Shown: piece after piece, positions 16,517-25,800 of the stretch
Numbering within the stretch: the stretch's first letter is position 1
Layout: each line of letters starts with the position of its first letter
Assembly (NCBI GenBank): GCA_002373375.1
Contig: DFLE01000024.1
Location: 52,435-116,434 of the forward strand
Reading direction: 5' to 3'
DNA from: Prevotellaceae bacterium UBA3627
GTDB taxonomy: Bacteria; Bacteroidota; Bacteroidia; Bacteroidales; Bacteroidaceae
DNA: 64,000 nt
Position numbers and translations under genes: made by a program
Notes under the pieces: model-generated
The model's input: only the letters and a program-made list of their open reading frames with translations
Databases searched by the model: none
Told to the model about the DNA's origin: nothing

Positions 16517-17350
16517 TTATGCATTATTAATCACTCCCTTGAATATCTCCGTCATCAGCGGCTGTGCCTTGTTGGCTGCCTCCTGCACTTCTTCGTGCGT
16601 GGCTGTCTCGGGCGTGTCGCTTATGCCCATATTCGTTATTATGCTGATGCCAAACACACGAATGTTGCAGTGGCGTGCTACTATTACCTCGGGCACTGTG
16701 CTCATGCCCACCGCGTCGGCTCCCATCGTATGGTAGGCACGGTACTCCGCCGGAGTCTCATAGCTCGGTCCCTGCACGCCTATGTAGGTGCCGTGAACCA
16801 GTCGTATGCCCTTCTCCGCTGCTATGCGGTCGGCGGCGGCAATCAGCTCATGGTCGTACGGCTCATGCATATCGGGGAAGCGCGGTCCCGTAGGGATGTT
16901 CTTTCCCCTCAGCGGGTGCTCGGGGAAGAAATTGATGTGGTCGGTGATGACCATCAGGTCGCCTACGCGGAAATCCTTGTTTGCTCCGCCCGCGGCGTTA
17001 CTTACGAGGAGAGTCCTGATGCCCAGCTCATACATCACGCGTATGGGGAATGTCACCTCCTGCATGGAGTAACCCTCGTAGTAATGGAAGCGTCCCTTCA
17101 TGGCCAATACCTGCTTGCCGCCCAGTGCGCCGACGATGAGGCGTCCGTCATGTCCCTCCACCGTTGATACGGGGAAGTTCGGGATGTCCTTGTATGGCAT
17201 CTCCCATACGGTGTCTATCTCAGAAGCTAATTGTCCGAGGCCTGTCCCCAGCACTATCGCTGTTGTCGGCAGGTTCTGCGTGGTTATCTTCCCTGTGGAT
17301 GTCATCTGCTGTGACAGCCACTGTGCCGTTTGTTGTATTTTCTCGTACAT
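16517..17350 (-). CDS. punA: Purine-nucleoside phosphorylase
   Basis: 277 residues, a trimeric PNP type. It cleaves inosine/guanosine with phosphate. Motifs are VLGTGLGQLASEID (33-46) for phosphate, GRFHYYEGYSM, LLVSNAAGGAN, the GPRFPDMHEPYD loop and the purine-site segment GPSYETPAEYRA, with GADAVGMSTVPEVI following. The start MYEKIQQTAQWL gives the standard N-terminus. It therefore overlaps the 3' end of lpxK by 131 bp in another frame. Confidence 0.95.
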   Translation of the reverse strand: MYEKIQQTAQWLSQQMTSTGKITTQNLPTTAIVLGTGLGQLASEIDTVWEMPYKDIPNFPVSTVEGHDGRLIVGALGGKQVLAMKGRFHYYEGYSMQEVTFPIRVMYELGIRTLLVSNAAGGANKDFRVGDLMVITDHINFFPEHPLRGKNIPTGPRFPDMHEPYDHELIAAADRIAAEKGIRLVHGTYIGVQGPSYETPAEYRAYHTMGADAVGMSTVPEVIVARHCNIRVFGISIITNMGISDTPETATHEEVQEAANKAQPLMTEIFKGVINNA

Positions 17351-18413
17351 AGCTTAATATTCTGTTGTTAAATCTCTCTTCATCATCCTGCATGAATACC
17401 ACGTGGATGGGCTGCACGTATAAGGCTTGTCTCACCTCCGCTGAGAGGTTGGGCAGGTGCTCCAGTCGTGTGGCATCCTTTTCCGTGGTGATGATGATGG
17501 CAGGCTTGTTCATCATCTTAAACTGGGTGTTTATCGCTTCCGCGTCAGACTTCGTGTACTGGTGGTGGTCGCTGAAGTGCATGGGCGTGATGCTCGTGCA
17601 CTTGCCTTTCATGTCAACCATTATCTGCTCAGGGGAGGCTATGCCGCTTAGCAGCAACACATTAGGCAAAAGTCCTGACATCTCCAGAGGCTTGCCCTCC
17701 TTGAATAGTGGCTTGAGCGGCTGCTGCTCCATTGTGGTGAAATACAGCTCCTGGTAAGGGTATAGGTTCATAGCGCGCTGTAGCACCCTTATGCCCATAG
17801 GCGTGATGTCCTTCGGACATTTGGTGACTATCACGATATCGGCACGGTCCTTGCCTCTCTTCGACTCGCGCAGCCTGCCTACGGGCAGCAGCTCGTCATA
17901 TACTATCAGGCGGTGGTAGTCCACCAGCAGTATGTTGAGGCCGGGCTTGATGTATCGGTGCTGGAAGGCATCGTCAAGTACTATCACCTGTGTGTCGCTC
18001 GTGGCGTCGTCGCCGGTAAGGCGGTCTACGCCGTGACATCTGTTTGCATCAACGGCAACATAGGCATCTGGGAATTTCTGATGCATCTGGTAAGGCTCGT
18101 CGCCTATCTGAGGCATGGTGGTGTCGGCTTTTGCCAAGTGGTAGCCGTGCGACTTGCGTTTGTAGCCACGGCTGAGCACTGCCACCTTGAACTCCTTGTG
18201 CAGCAGTTCTATAAGATACTCGGCGTGAGGAGTCTTGCCAGAGCCTCCCACAGTGATGTTGCCTACGGAAATAATGGGAATGTTGAAGGAACGTGACTTC
18301 AGTACCCCGTTGTCAAACAGCATATTGCGTATGCCTACCACCGCCCCGTATATCCAGGACAGCGGCAGCAGCCACTTGTTCAGTTTTATGAAATCGCCTT
18401 CCTCGCTCATCAT
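17220..18413 (-). CDS. lpxK: Tetraacyldisaccharide 4'-kinase LpxK (long C-terminus)
   Basis: 397 residues. It adds the 4'-phosphate to lipid A precursor at the inner membrane. An N-terminal hydrophobic segment (about 15-30) comes before the Walker A-like VGNITVGGSGKTPHAEYL. SRGYKRKSHGY, GDEPYQM, VDANRCHGVDRL and VLDDAFQHRYI are family landmarks, and ITTEKDATRL lies near the C-terminal domain. The protein would normally end close to ILSYVREN; here the frame runs about 40 more polar residues into the punA coding region before a TGA. Confidence 0.93.
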   Translation of the reverse strand: MMSEEGDFIKLNKWLLPLSWIYGAVVGIRNMLFDNGVLKSRSFNIPIISVGNITVGGSGKTPHAEYLIELLHKEFKVAVLSRGYKRKSHGYHLAKADTTMPQIGDEPYQMHQKFPDAYVAVDANRCHGVDRLTGDDATSDTQVIVLDDAFQHRYIKPGLNILLVDYHRLIVYDELLPVGRLRESKRGKDRADIVIVTKCPKDITPMGIRVLQRAMNLYPYQELYFTTMEQQPLKPLFKEGKPLEMSGLLPNVLLLSGIASPEQIMVDMKGKCTSITPMHFSDHHQYTKSDAEAINTQFKMMNKPAIIITTEKDATRLEHLPNLSAEVRQALYVQPIHVVFMQDDEERFNNRILSYVRENTTNGTVAVTADDIHREDNHAEPADNSDSAGDRPRTISF

Positions 18414-18466
18414 TTGTCAGGAAAAGCCCCGGCTGTTCCTTTTTCTTTAATCCTTAATCCAACTTG

Positions 18467-18498
18467 CAAAGTTACGAAAAAGTTTTAAGACTGTGAAA
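18467..18498 (-). promoter_or_regulatory. Promoter for lpxK-punA-thiL
   Basis: On the minus strand TAACTTTG (18467-18474) is a consensus -7 box. A weak -33 (TTTC) lies 20 bp upstream. The lpxK start is about 53 bp downstream. Confidence 0.45.
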
Positions 18499-18667
18499 CT
18501 TTATTACATTTTATTTTATGTGCGTTAGTGTCAAAATGTCAATATTTAACCTTTTTTCGTAACAAAGTGTCATTTTGTGAATTTCTGTTCGGAAATGCGA
18601 AATAGAGTGAATGTAGTGGTGTTTTTGCCCTTTTGCAGACACAAAAACCGTGTTTGGAGTGTGAAGT

Positions 18668-18777
18668 GATAGCTTTCATGTTGTCATTCGATAGCTTTTA
18701 CACTGTAAAACGATAGCTTTCACATCATGAAAGCATAGCTTTTACGACGTGATTTGATAGCTTTTGGCGGCTTGTGT
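18668..18777 (+). repeat. 22-bp periodic array, five units
   Basis: The core (G/C)ATAGCTTTY starts at 18668, 18690, 18712, 18734 and 18756, exactly 22 bp apart. The second half of each unit varies, often ending TGTAAAA- or ATGAAAG-like. The last unit ends GATAGCTTTTGG. The same unit with the same period occurs at 54773-54854. No spacers of CRISPR type exist. Confidence 0.85.
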
Positions 18778-18898
18778 AAAATTGAAAAAATGGAAATAAC
18801 TGATTGTCAAGTGGTTCTAAAACACGAATTTTTGGTGTTTTTCTATCCTGTTTTGCGTTTCGTTGAAAAAATCGCAAGAAAATGGAGTCTATAAAAAG

Positions 18899-18936
18899 CA
18901 CTTTGCTATAAAAAGTGTCGTTTTTATAGCAAAGTG
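18899..18936. repeat. Perfect 16-bp inverted repeat
   Basis: The left arm CACTTTGCTATAAAAA (18899-18914) pairs with the right arm TTTTTATAGCAAAGTG (18921-18936) around a GTGTCG loop. It is AT-rich and without a T-run on either side, so it is not an obvious terminator; it is over 500 bp from lpxK and about 285 bp past the sppA stop. Confidence 0.85.
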
Positions 18937-18997
18937 TAATAATATAAAATTATTAGTCGCTATTTTTTTTTGAAACGAATTACCATAATTAGAATAA

Positions 18998-19216
18998 TTC
19001 GCAATCCGTGTAATCCGTCTTAATCCGTTGTCAAAAAAATAATCCCTGTAATCCCTGTAATCTGTGGTCGTATAATTTAATCCGTGTCATCCGTCTTAAT
19101 CCGTTGTTTAAAAAAATCCGTGTCCATCTGTGTAATCTGTGGTCGTACTATTCGGTTTGTCCGTTGTCCAAAAAATCCCTGTAATCTGTGCTATCTGTGG
19201 TCGTTTTCGTGTAATC
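18998..19216. repeat. Degenerate CTGTGTAATCTGTGG-type tandem repeats
   Basis: Two half-units alternate: ATCCGTGTMATCCGTCTTAA-like, ending CCGTTGT followed by A-runs, and ATCCCTGTAATCTGTGG-like, ending TCGT. About five rounds can be read. A pair of inverted relatives is at 15054 and 15202. Confidence 0.75.
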
Positions 19217-19220
19217 AGTG

Positions 19221-21143
19221 TCAGTTCACCGGTAGTATCCACTCGCAGCGTGCCTGTATCGGACTCTGTTTCTCCAGAGTGCGTACCATGAGCAGTGGCT
19301 CATAGAACACCCCCAGAGTCTCGTGCATCCGTTCATCGAGGTTGTTACCGTTGCCGCTGATGGTAGCAAACAGTTGCTCTGTCCATGAGGCAGGGCGGGG
19401 GAGCGGTGTCACGGCATAGTCGTCCACCTTGGCCAGCCGCGCCGCCTGCTTGATGGCATCGGTCAGTCCGCCGAGCTGGTCCACGAGACCTATCCGCTTG
19501 GCATCGCCGCCGGTCCATACGTGTCCCTGGGCTATGGCCTTCACGCTGTCCGTGGACATGTGTCTGCCGTCAGCCACACGCTTGCAGAACAACTCATAGC
19601 CGCGCTCGATGTATCTCTGCAACATCTGCTGTTCGTCGGCATTGAACGGGCGCGCCTGCTGTGCGAAGTCGAAGTCGGAGTGCTTATTGGTCTTCACAAC
19701 GTCATAGTGCAGTCCCAGCTTATCCTGCATCAGTCCGGTCATGTCGGGGAATACACCGAAGATGCCGATTGAACCTGTCAGCGTAGTGGGTTGTGCCACT
19801 ATCCATGATGCCCCGGCGCTGAGGTAGTAGGCTCCTGATGCCGCCATGCCACCCATTGACACCACTACGGGTTTCTTCTTGCGCAGCTCTGCCACGGAAT
19901 GCCATATCTCCTCGGAGGCGAAAGCGTCGCCGCCGCCGGAGTTGATGCGTATCACCACCGCCTTTATGTCATCGTCTTTGGCAAGGTCGTCAAGGTCACG
20001 CACCATGTCTTTGCTTATGATGCCAGCGTCGCCCATCAGGGTGCCTGCCGCCTGACTCTGTGCTATGGTACCTTCGCAGTAATACACTGCTATCTGGTCT
20101 TTTGCGGTTGAAGGCGCATAGTTCTTCATCTCGCCGCAGGTCACCTGTGGTATCTCGTCGTTGTCGTCAAGTCCCAGTTTCTTCTTTATCTCTCTCTTTA
20201 CCTCGTTGGCATACATGGTGCGTGTGACAAGGCCGTATTTTATAAGCGTCTTGGTGTCGGCGAGTGTCACCATGCTGTCTGCCAGCTGGTTTAGCGTGGC
20301 GGTGTCTGTCTTCCTCGTGCGGCTGATGTCCTTTGTCACCACGTCCCACAGGTTGCTGATATAGCGTGTCACCTGCTCACGGTTCGCCTCGCTCATCTCT
20401 GTCTCGGTGTACTGCTCAGTGGCACTCTTGTATTTGCCTACCTTTACTACCGTCATTTTCACGCCTACCTTGGCGAGCAGGTCCTTCAGGTACATGGGTT
20501 GTGACGCTATGCCGTGCAGGTCTATCATGCCCTGCGGGTTTATCCAAACCTCGTCGGCAGCAGAGCAAACGTAATATGCTCCCTGTGTATATTCGTCACC
20601 GTAAGCCACTACGAACTTCCCTTTGTTGTCGCCCTTCTTTTGTGTCTTTATAATCTTGTTCTTCCCTTCCTTGTGGGCGGCGATATCATCGCCGCCGTCT
20701 TTGCTGCCTTTGTCGCCACCTTTCTTGTACGCGGCGATATCATCGCCGCCTCCATCGCCGCCGTTCTTAAACCGCTCCACTGCGTTGCGTATCTCCTGCA
20801 GAGAGGCATAGTCGGTCTGCAGCAGTCCGGCCTCTATGTATAGTCCCTTAATCTCCGGGCATGCAGCGGCTTTGTCTATAGCCTCAGTGATGTCGCTCAG
20901 GGCCTGGCTCTCCACGCCGCCCATGCCGAGCAGTTCGTTGATGGCATTGTCGTCAGTCCGCTCAGTTATCTGTCCCGACAGCTTTACCACGAGTACAGAA
21001 CCGTCCTTGACGGATGTGGCAGGTTGTGATGACGAACATGCGGCGGCGGCTATCAGCGTGCATACGCCTATTACCGTTATTACGAAAAACGTAAGCAACA
21101 GGCCTGTGACTGTTGCGAGAGTGTATTTGAGAAAATCTTTCAT
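19221..21143 (-). CDS. sppA: Signal peptide peptidase SppA, 67K type, with low-complexity insertion
   Basis: 640 residues from MKDFLKYTL; an upstream in-frame ATG would start before the signal/anchor helix and inside the promoter, so I reject it. The membrane helix is about 8-35. It has tandem S49 domains: the N-terminal one holds GAYYVCSAADEVWINP and the C-terminal one GGMAASGAYYLSAGASWIVA with the nucleophile Ser, then TGSIGIFG. The enzyme degrades remnant signal peptides. Between VERFK and KFVVAYGDEY (about 127-175) there is an extra 45-50 residues of Gly/Asp/Lys with an 18-residue direct repeat (GGDDIAA at 132 and 150). This insertion is not expected in the family. Confidence 0.92.
   Translation of the reverse strand: MKDFLKYTLATVTGLLLTFFVITVIGVCTLIAAAACSSSQPATSVKDGSVLVVKLSGQITERTDDNAINELLGMGGVESQALSDITEAIDKAAACPEIKGLYIEAGLLQTDYASLQEIRNAVERFKNGGDGGGDDIAAYKKGGDKGSKDGGDDIAAHKEGKNKIIKTQKKGDNKGKFVVAYGDEYTQGAYYVCSAADEVWINPQGMIDLHGIASQPMYLKDLLAKVGVKMTVVKVGKYKSATEQYTETEMSEANREQVTRYISNLWDVVTKDISRTRKTDTATLNQLADSMVTLADTKTLIKYGLVTRTMYANEVKREIKKKLGLDDNDEIPQVTCGEMKNYAPSTAKDQIAVYYCEGTIAQSQAAGTLMGDAGIISKDMVRDLDDLAKDDDIKAVVIRINSGGGDAFASEEIWHSVAELRKKKPVVVSMGGMAASGAYYLSAGASWIVAQPTTLTGSIGIFGVFPDMTGLMQDKLGLHYDVVKTNKHSDFDFAQQARPFNADEQQMLQRYIERGYELFCKRVADGRHMSTDSVKAIAQGHVWTGGDAKRIGLVDQLGGLTDAIKQAARLAKVDDYAVTPLPRPASWTEQLFATISGNGNNLDERMHETLGVFYEPLLMVRTLEKQSPIQARCEWILPVN
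20676..20750. repeat. Duplicated palindrome inside sppA
   Basis: GCGGCGATATCATCGCCGC occurs at 20677-20695 and 20731-20749, exactly 54 bp apart, so in frame. Each copy is a near-perfect palindrome. Together they encode the repeated GGDDIAA peptide of the SppA insertion. Confidence 0.9.
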
Positions 21144-21151
21144 TATGTCGG

Positions 21152-21159
21152 CAAAAGTA
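21152..21159 (-). promoter_or_regulatory. -7 promoter element for sppA
   Basis: On the minus strand TACTTTTG matches TAnnTTTG and ends 9 bp before the sppA ATG at 21143. No -33 box at 19-21 bp spacing is clear. Confidence 0.4.
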
Positions 21160-21254
21160 CAAAAAAAATGTTGTGTGGACGACAAAAATCCCTTATTTAT
21201 ATGTTCGCGTGCAAAAAAATGGCTCTAATTATTCCTTCATTCAAAATAAATTCT

Positions 21255-21262
21255 TAACTTTG
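21255..21262 (+). promoter_or_regulatory. -7 promoter element for the CE12 esterase
   Basis: TAACTTTG, a consensus -7 box, 20 bp before the ATG at 21282. The -33 region is poor in consensus. Confidence 0.45.
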
Positions 21263-21281
21263 TAGAGTTAAAACTATATAT

Positions 21282-22589
21282 ATGAAAAAGACTATACTAA
21301 CTATTCTATTCTCTTGTGCTTTGGCAGTAACTACACATGCTGAGGCTAAAACCTATGATTTTAATAAGTCTGTGGGAGTCTATTCCTCGGCAAATGACGC
21401 CGGGTGGGATTTCTCTGACGCGGCAGACCAGGGTGCGCGCCTGACAGGACGCTCTAAGGCTTTGCCTTCTGCTCCGATATATTTCTCTGTTAATGTGCCT
21501 GACGGTAACTACCGTGTCACTTTGGTGCTGGGCAGTAAGAAACGTGCCGCTGAGACATGGGTGCGTGCTGAGAGCCGCCGACTGATGTTACAGGGTGAGA
21601 AGACGAAGAAGGGCGAGTTGCGCACTGTGTCTTTCGTCGTCAATAAGCGAAATACCGTTATCGACGACAAGCAGAAAGTAAGGATAAAGCCAGGCGAGGT
21701 GGGCTCACTGACGTGGGATGATAAGCTGACGCTTGAGTTCTGCGGTGCTGCTCCTGCTGTGCAGAGCGTTACCATAGAGCCTGACACCACAGCGGTCACC
21801 CTCTTCCTCTGCGGTAACAGCACCGTGGTGGACCAGGGCAGGGAGCCGTGGGCTTCATGGGGACAGATGTTCCCTCGTTGGTTTACTGACAAGGTGTGTG
21901 TGGCTAACTATGGCGAGAGCGGTCTTACCGCCACCTCTTTCCTTGCGCAGCTGCGTCTTGACAAGATACTCAGTGAGATAAAGAAGGGTGATTATGTGTT
22001 CTGCGAGTTCGGTCATAATGATGAGAAAGAGAAGGGCCCGGGCCGTGGAGCATGGTATCATTACAGCATGGCGCTGAAGACTTTCGTTGACCGTGTGCGT
22101 GATAAGGGCGGTAACATCATCTTCTGCACGCCTACCCAGCGTCGCTTCTTTGAGAAGGACGGTACTGTGCGTAACACCCACGGTGACTTCCCGGCAGCTA
22201 TGAAGGCAGTGGCAGAGCGTGAACAGGTGCCTGTCATTGACCTCAACGCCACAACAAAGACTCTCTTCGAGGCTATGGGCGAGGATGGTTGCCGTAACCT
22301 CTTGGTACATTATCCTGCAGGCTCTTTCCCTTGGCAGGAGAAAGCCTTTGCTGACAATACCCACTTCAATCCTTTCGGTGCGTATGAGCTGTCAAAACTC
22401 ATCGTCATGGGGCTGAAGCAGATGGGCAGTCCGCTGGTATCATACCTGAAGGCTGACTGGCAGGACTTCTCTCCGTCACAGCCTGACGTAAGGACAGATG
22501 ACGGCGTGTTCCCGTCACCAGCTGTGGGTAAGTTCTTCCCCTGGCCGGAGTCCATATTCAACGACAATCGCAAGCCTGACGGCAACTGA
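21282..22589 (+). CDS. Rhamnogalacturonan acetylesterase (CE12-like SGNH hydrolase) with N-terminal beta domain
   Basis: 435 residues with a signal peptide (1-22). Residues about 23-165 form a beta-sandwich, carbohydrate-binding-like domain (YDFNKSVGVYS...LEFCGAAPAVQSV). The SGNH domain begins TLFLCGNSTVVDQ: the nucleophile Ser is in GNS, where the classical motif is GDS. Blocks II/III are ANYGESGLTA and EFGHNDEK; the Asp-His pair is in DNTHFNPFGAYELS. It should remove acetyl esters from rhamnogalacturonan-I galacturonate, opening it to lyases, which fits the PL11 gene next to it. It could also act on xylan acetates. Confidence 0.88.
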   Translation: MKKTILTILFSCALAVTTHAEAKTYDFNKSVGVYSSANDAGWDFSDAADQGARLTGRSKALPSAPIYFSVNVPDGNYRVTLVLGSKKRAAETWVRAESRRLMLQGEKTKKGELRTVSFVVNKRNTVIDDKQKVRIKPGEVGSLTWDDKLTLEFCGAAPAVQSVTIEPDTTAVTLFLCGNSTVVDQGREPWASWGQMFPRWFTDKVCVANYGESGLTATSFLAQLRLDKILSEIKKGDYVFCEFGHNDEKEKGPGRGAWYHYSMALKTFVDRVRDKGGNIIFCTPTQRRFFEKDGTVRNTHGDFPAAMKAVAEREQVPVIDLNATTKTLFEAMGEDGCRNLLVHYPAGSFPWQEKAFADNTHFNPFGAYELSKLIVMGLKQMGSPLVSYLKADWQDFSPSQPDVRTDDGVFPSPAVGKFFPWPESIFNDNRKPDGN

Positions 22590-22632
22590 TAAGAATTGTT
22601 GGGTGGGTCGCAATGGTTGAGTCAGTCTCGGC

Positions 22633-22806
22633 TGTTGAGTATGCTACTGCTGTTGTGTATGTTTCTGTATTCCCCCCGCTGTTGAGTGTGTCGCAGTTGT
22701 TGTGTATGTTGCATCTGTTGTGTACGCTGCATCTGTTGTGTATGTTGCATCTGTTGTGTATGTTGCATCTGTTGTGTACGCTGCATCTGTTGAGTATGTT
22801 GCTGTA
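22633..22806 (+). repeat. 18-bp tandem repeats upstream of the first PL11 gene
   Basis: The unit GTTGTGTATGTTGCATCT starts at 22699, 22717, 22735, 22753, 22771 and (degenerate) 22789. Further degenerate units lie to the left, from about 22633. The period is a multiple of three, so both strands stay open across it. It ends 46 bp before the PL11 start codon. Confidence 0.85.
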
Positions 22807-22851
22807 TCACAGCAACCCCAAATAAGAAAAACAACTAAAAATCAAAAGATA

Positions 22852-25800
22852 ATGAAAGTACGAAAACTATTGGTAATGATGCTGGCTCTGTTGTCTGTGA
22901 CAGCAGTGCAGGCACAGCGCTTTACTGACAAACTGGACCGTGGCGTGGTGGCAGTAAACACCACCGGCGGCGTGTTCGTCAGCTGGCGTATTCAGGCAGA
23001 GGAGTACTACGGAGTGAAGTACAACCTCTATCGTGGCGATACTAAGATTGCCGAGAATCTTACCGTCTCCAACTACAAGGATGCCGGAGGCTCTGCCTCA
23101 AGCACCTACTCTGTGGCTGCCGTCGTTAACGGCATAGAGCAGGGCAAGTCTGAGCCGGTAGCTACATGGGGCACCGACTATCTGGAGATAACTCCAAAGC
23201 ATCCTAAGGAGATTAAGTCTACCCTCAGACCTAACGATGCCACCGTGGCTGATGTTGACGGCGACGGCATTGTGGAGATTATCATGAAGTATGACAATCT
23301 GAGTGAGAGCAGTCAGAGCTACCCTAAGTATGGTCCTGCATTTGACGGTGTGGACAGTCATGAATACTCCATCTTCGAGGTAATGAAGCTCGACGGCACC
23401 GTGCTGTGGTGGATTAACTGTGGTCCTAACATGGGCGACTTCCAGAACAATGAGCAGAACATTGCTGCCTATGACTGGGATATGGACGGCAAGGCTGAGT
23501 GTATCATGCGTGCCGCTGACGGTACCACAATTCACATGGCTGACGGCACTACTTATACCGTAGGTAATGCTAATGCCAATGTGCGCAGCGCTACGGGCGG
23601 CGGCACTAACTGGTTCGTTATCACTAATAATGAGTACCTGCTCTATATGAACGGTGCTACAGGTAAGCCTTATCAGTGTCTGCCTTATCCACTCAAGCTC
23701 CTTGAGAGTGATGAGAGCGACGTGAACAAAGCATGGGGCGACGGCTATGGTCACCGCGCTTCAAAGCATTTCTTTGGCGCACCGTATCTTGACGGACGCA
23801 AACCATACATATTCCTCGGACGTGGTATCTATACACGACATAAGTTCATAACGTACGAGGTGGATACTCTCACTCATGAGCTGAAAGAGAATTGGCGCTG
23901 GACAAACAAACAGGCTGGTTCTCCTTGGTACGGACAGGGCTATCACAACTATGCCATTGCCGACGTTGACTGGGACGGACGTGATGAGATATGTTTCGGT
24001 TCTATGGTCATCGATGATAACGGCTATGGCCTTTCTACTACAGGCTATGGCCATGGTGATGCACAGCATCATAGTGACTTTAACCCTTACGTTCATGGTC
24101 ATGAGATTTTTGCTTGTCTGGAGGAAAGTCCAGTGTATGGTAACAACTATCGTGATGCCACTACATCTAAGGTGTATTATAAGTTTACCGCCACAAGTGA
24201 TGACGGACGTTGTATCATGGGTAACTTTAATAATTCTGTGCCCGGCTGCTTCGGTTCGTCAGGTGGTGACTGGGCTACACCAGTTAGTTCTATTACTAAT
24301 TCAAAACTTTCTGATTATGGTACCAATGGCATGGCGCAGAACTTCAACTGCTATTGGGACGGTGACCTCTGCGAGGAGACATTCAATGGTACAGGTGGTG
24401 ACTACAATAAAGCCAATAACGACAATTATCCCGGTGGTATATATAAGTATGGTCAGGGAAAGATTAAGGAGTTTACGGGTACGTTTACCAATAACTGGAC
24501 CAAGGCTACTCCTTGTTTCATGGGTGACTTCCTCGGTGACTGGCGTCATGAGTTCATCGTGCGTACGGCCAACAATAACATACGTATCTATACCACTACC
24601 TATGAGACTCCATGGCGTGTGTATTCTATGTGGTATGACCACCAGCAGCGTAATGCTACCGTATGGCAGATGAACGGATATAACCAGCCGCCTCATACCT
24701 CTTACTTCCTCGGTGAGCTGGAGGGTATCACCACTCCGCCACCTGCACTTACCATGACTGACCGTACGGAGGTGGCTAACGGTAAGACCATCAGCCACAA
24801 CGGCAAGACTGTCATCACTTGTGAGACTAATGACATGACTGTTGCAGTGGAGGATGGCGCTACACCTTATATATATATAGATAACGCTCCTTCATGGGTG
24901 CAGGGTTCTGCTCCGTCAGAGTGTACCACCAAGGATACGCCTATATCATACACTTATTACACCCATACTCTTACAGGTGGTGCCTTCTCAGGCGATATGC
25001 GCCTCGTGAAGCAGGGTGACGGTATCCTCACTCTGCCTAACGTTACTCAGACATACACTGGTCCTACAGAGGTGTGGGCAGGTACTCTTAACTTCGACGG
25101 TACACTGCAGAACTCACGTCTGTGGCTCAACCGTTTCGGTGAACTGAATACTGACGGTGGTACGTTCGCCAAGGGCATACAGGCAGACTATGCCTCTATC
25201 ATCCGTCCTGGAGGTAAGGAGGCAAAGGCTTCTTCTATTACCACAGACTCGCTGATACTTAATATGGGCGCTATCGTAGAGCTTGATATCTACAGCGACG
25301 GTTTCGCAGCCGACCAGATCAATGCTAATGTGTTGACGATAGAGAAGAAGAACTGGGAGTATGGTCCGGAGTACTCTACTCCTGTATTCCGTGTTAATGC
25401 TCATGCTGCGGCTGGCAAGGAGGCTATCGCCGATGGTAAGTATGTATTGGGTACAGTGAAGAAGGTGGTTGGTAACCTCAGCGACATCGTGGTTGACAAC
25501 CTCAGCAACCAGAAGGCTGAGCTCTCTCTTGAGGGTGACAAGCTCTGTATGACCATAACAAACTTTGAGGGCATACCGATGACATGGAATGGCGATAAGA
25601 GCTCTAACTGGAACCTTGACAAGGAGGCTAACTTCATAAAGAACGATGGCGGTGACGAGACAAAATTCTTCACAGGCTCACAGGTTACGTTCAATGATGT
25701 GGCTGCAAACTTCAACGTCAACATCGACGGCAAGGTGTCTCCTCGTGAGGTCATCTTCGATAATACCAAGCAGTACACTGTGTCTGGTGACAGCATCGTG

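Larger units (their letters stand above)
18414..19220. other. 807-bp gap between lpxK and sppA: arrays of non-coding repeats
   Basis: No ORF of note. From left to right it has the lpxK promoter, a 22-bp periodic array (18668-18777), a perfect 16-bp inverted repeat (18899-18936) and a block of ATCCGTGTAATC / CTGTGGTCGT repeats (18998-19216). The last block runs almost to the sppA stop codon. Confidence 0.8.

Noticed and set aside
18668..18777. CRISPR array
   Set aside because: Units are contiguous at 22 bp with no unique spacers and no cas genes in the window.
22622..22834. Minus-strand 70-codon ORF encoding MQHTQQ-type repeats
   Set aside because: It is only the read-out of the 18-bp repeat; no start context or homology is known.
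22702..22851. 50-residue N-terminal extension of the first PL11 protein
   Set aside because: It translates the repeat tract and would place a low-complexity segment before a perfect signal peptide; the ATG at 22852 is preferred.
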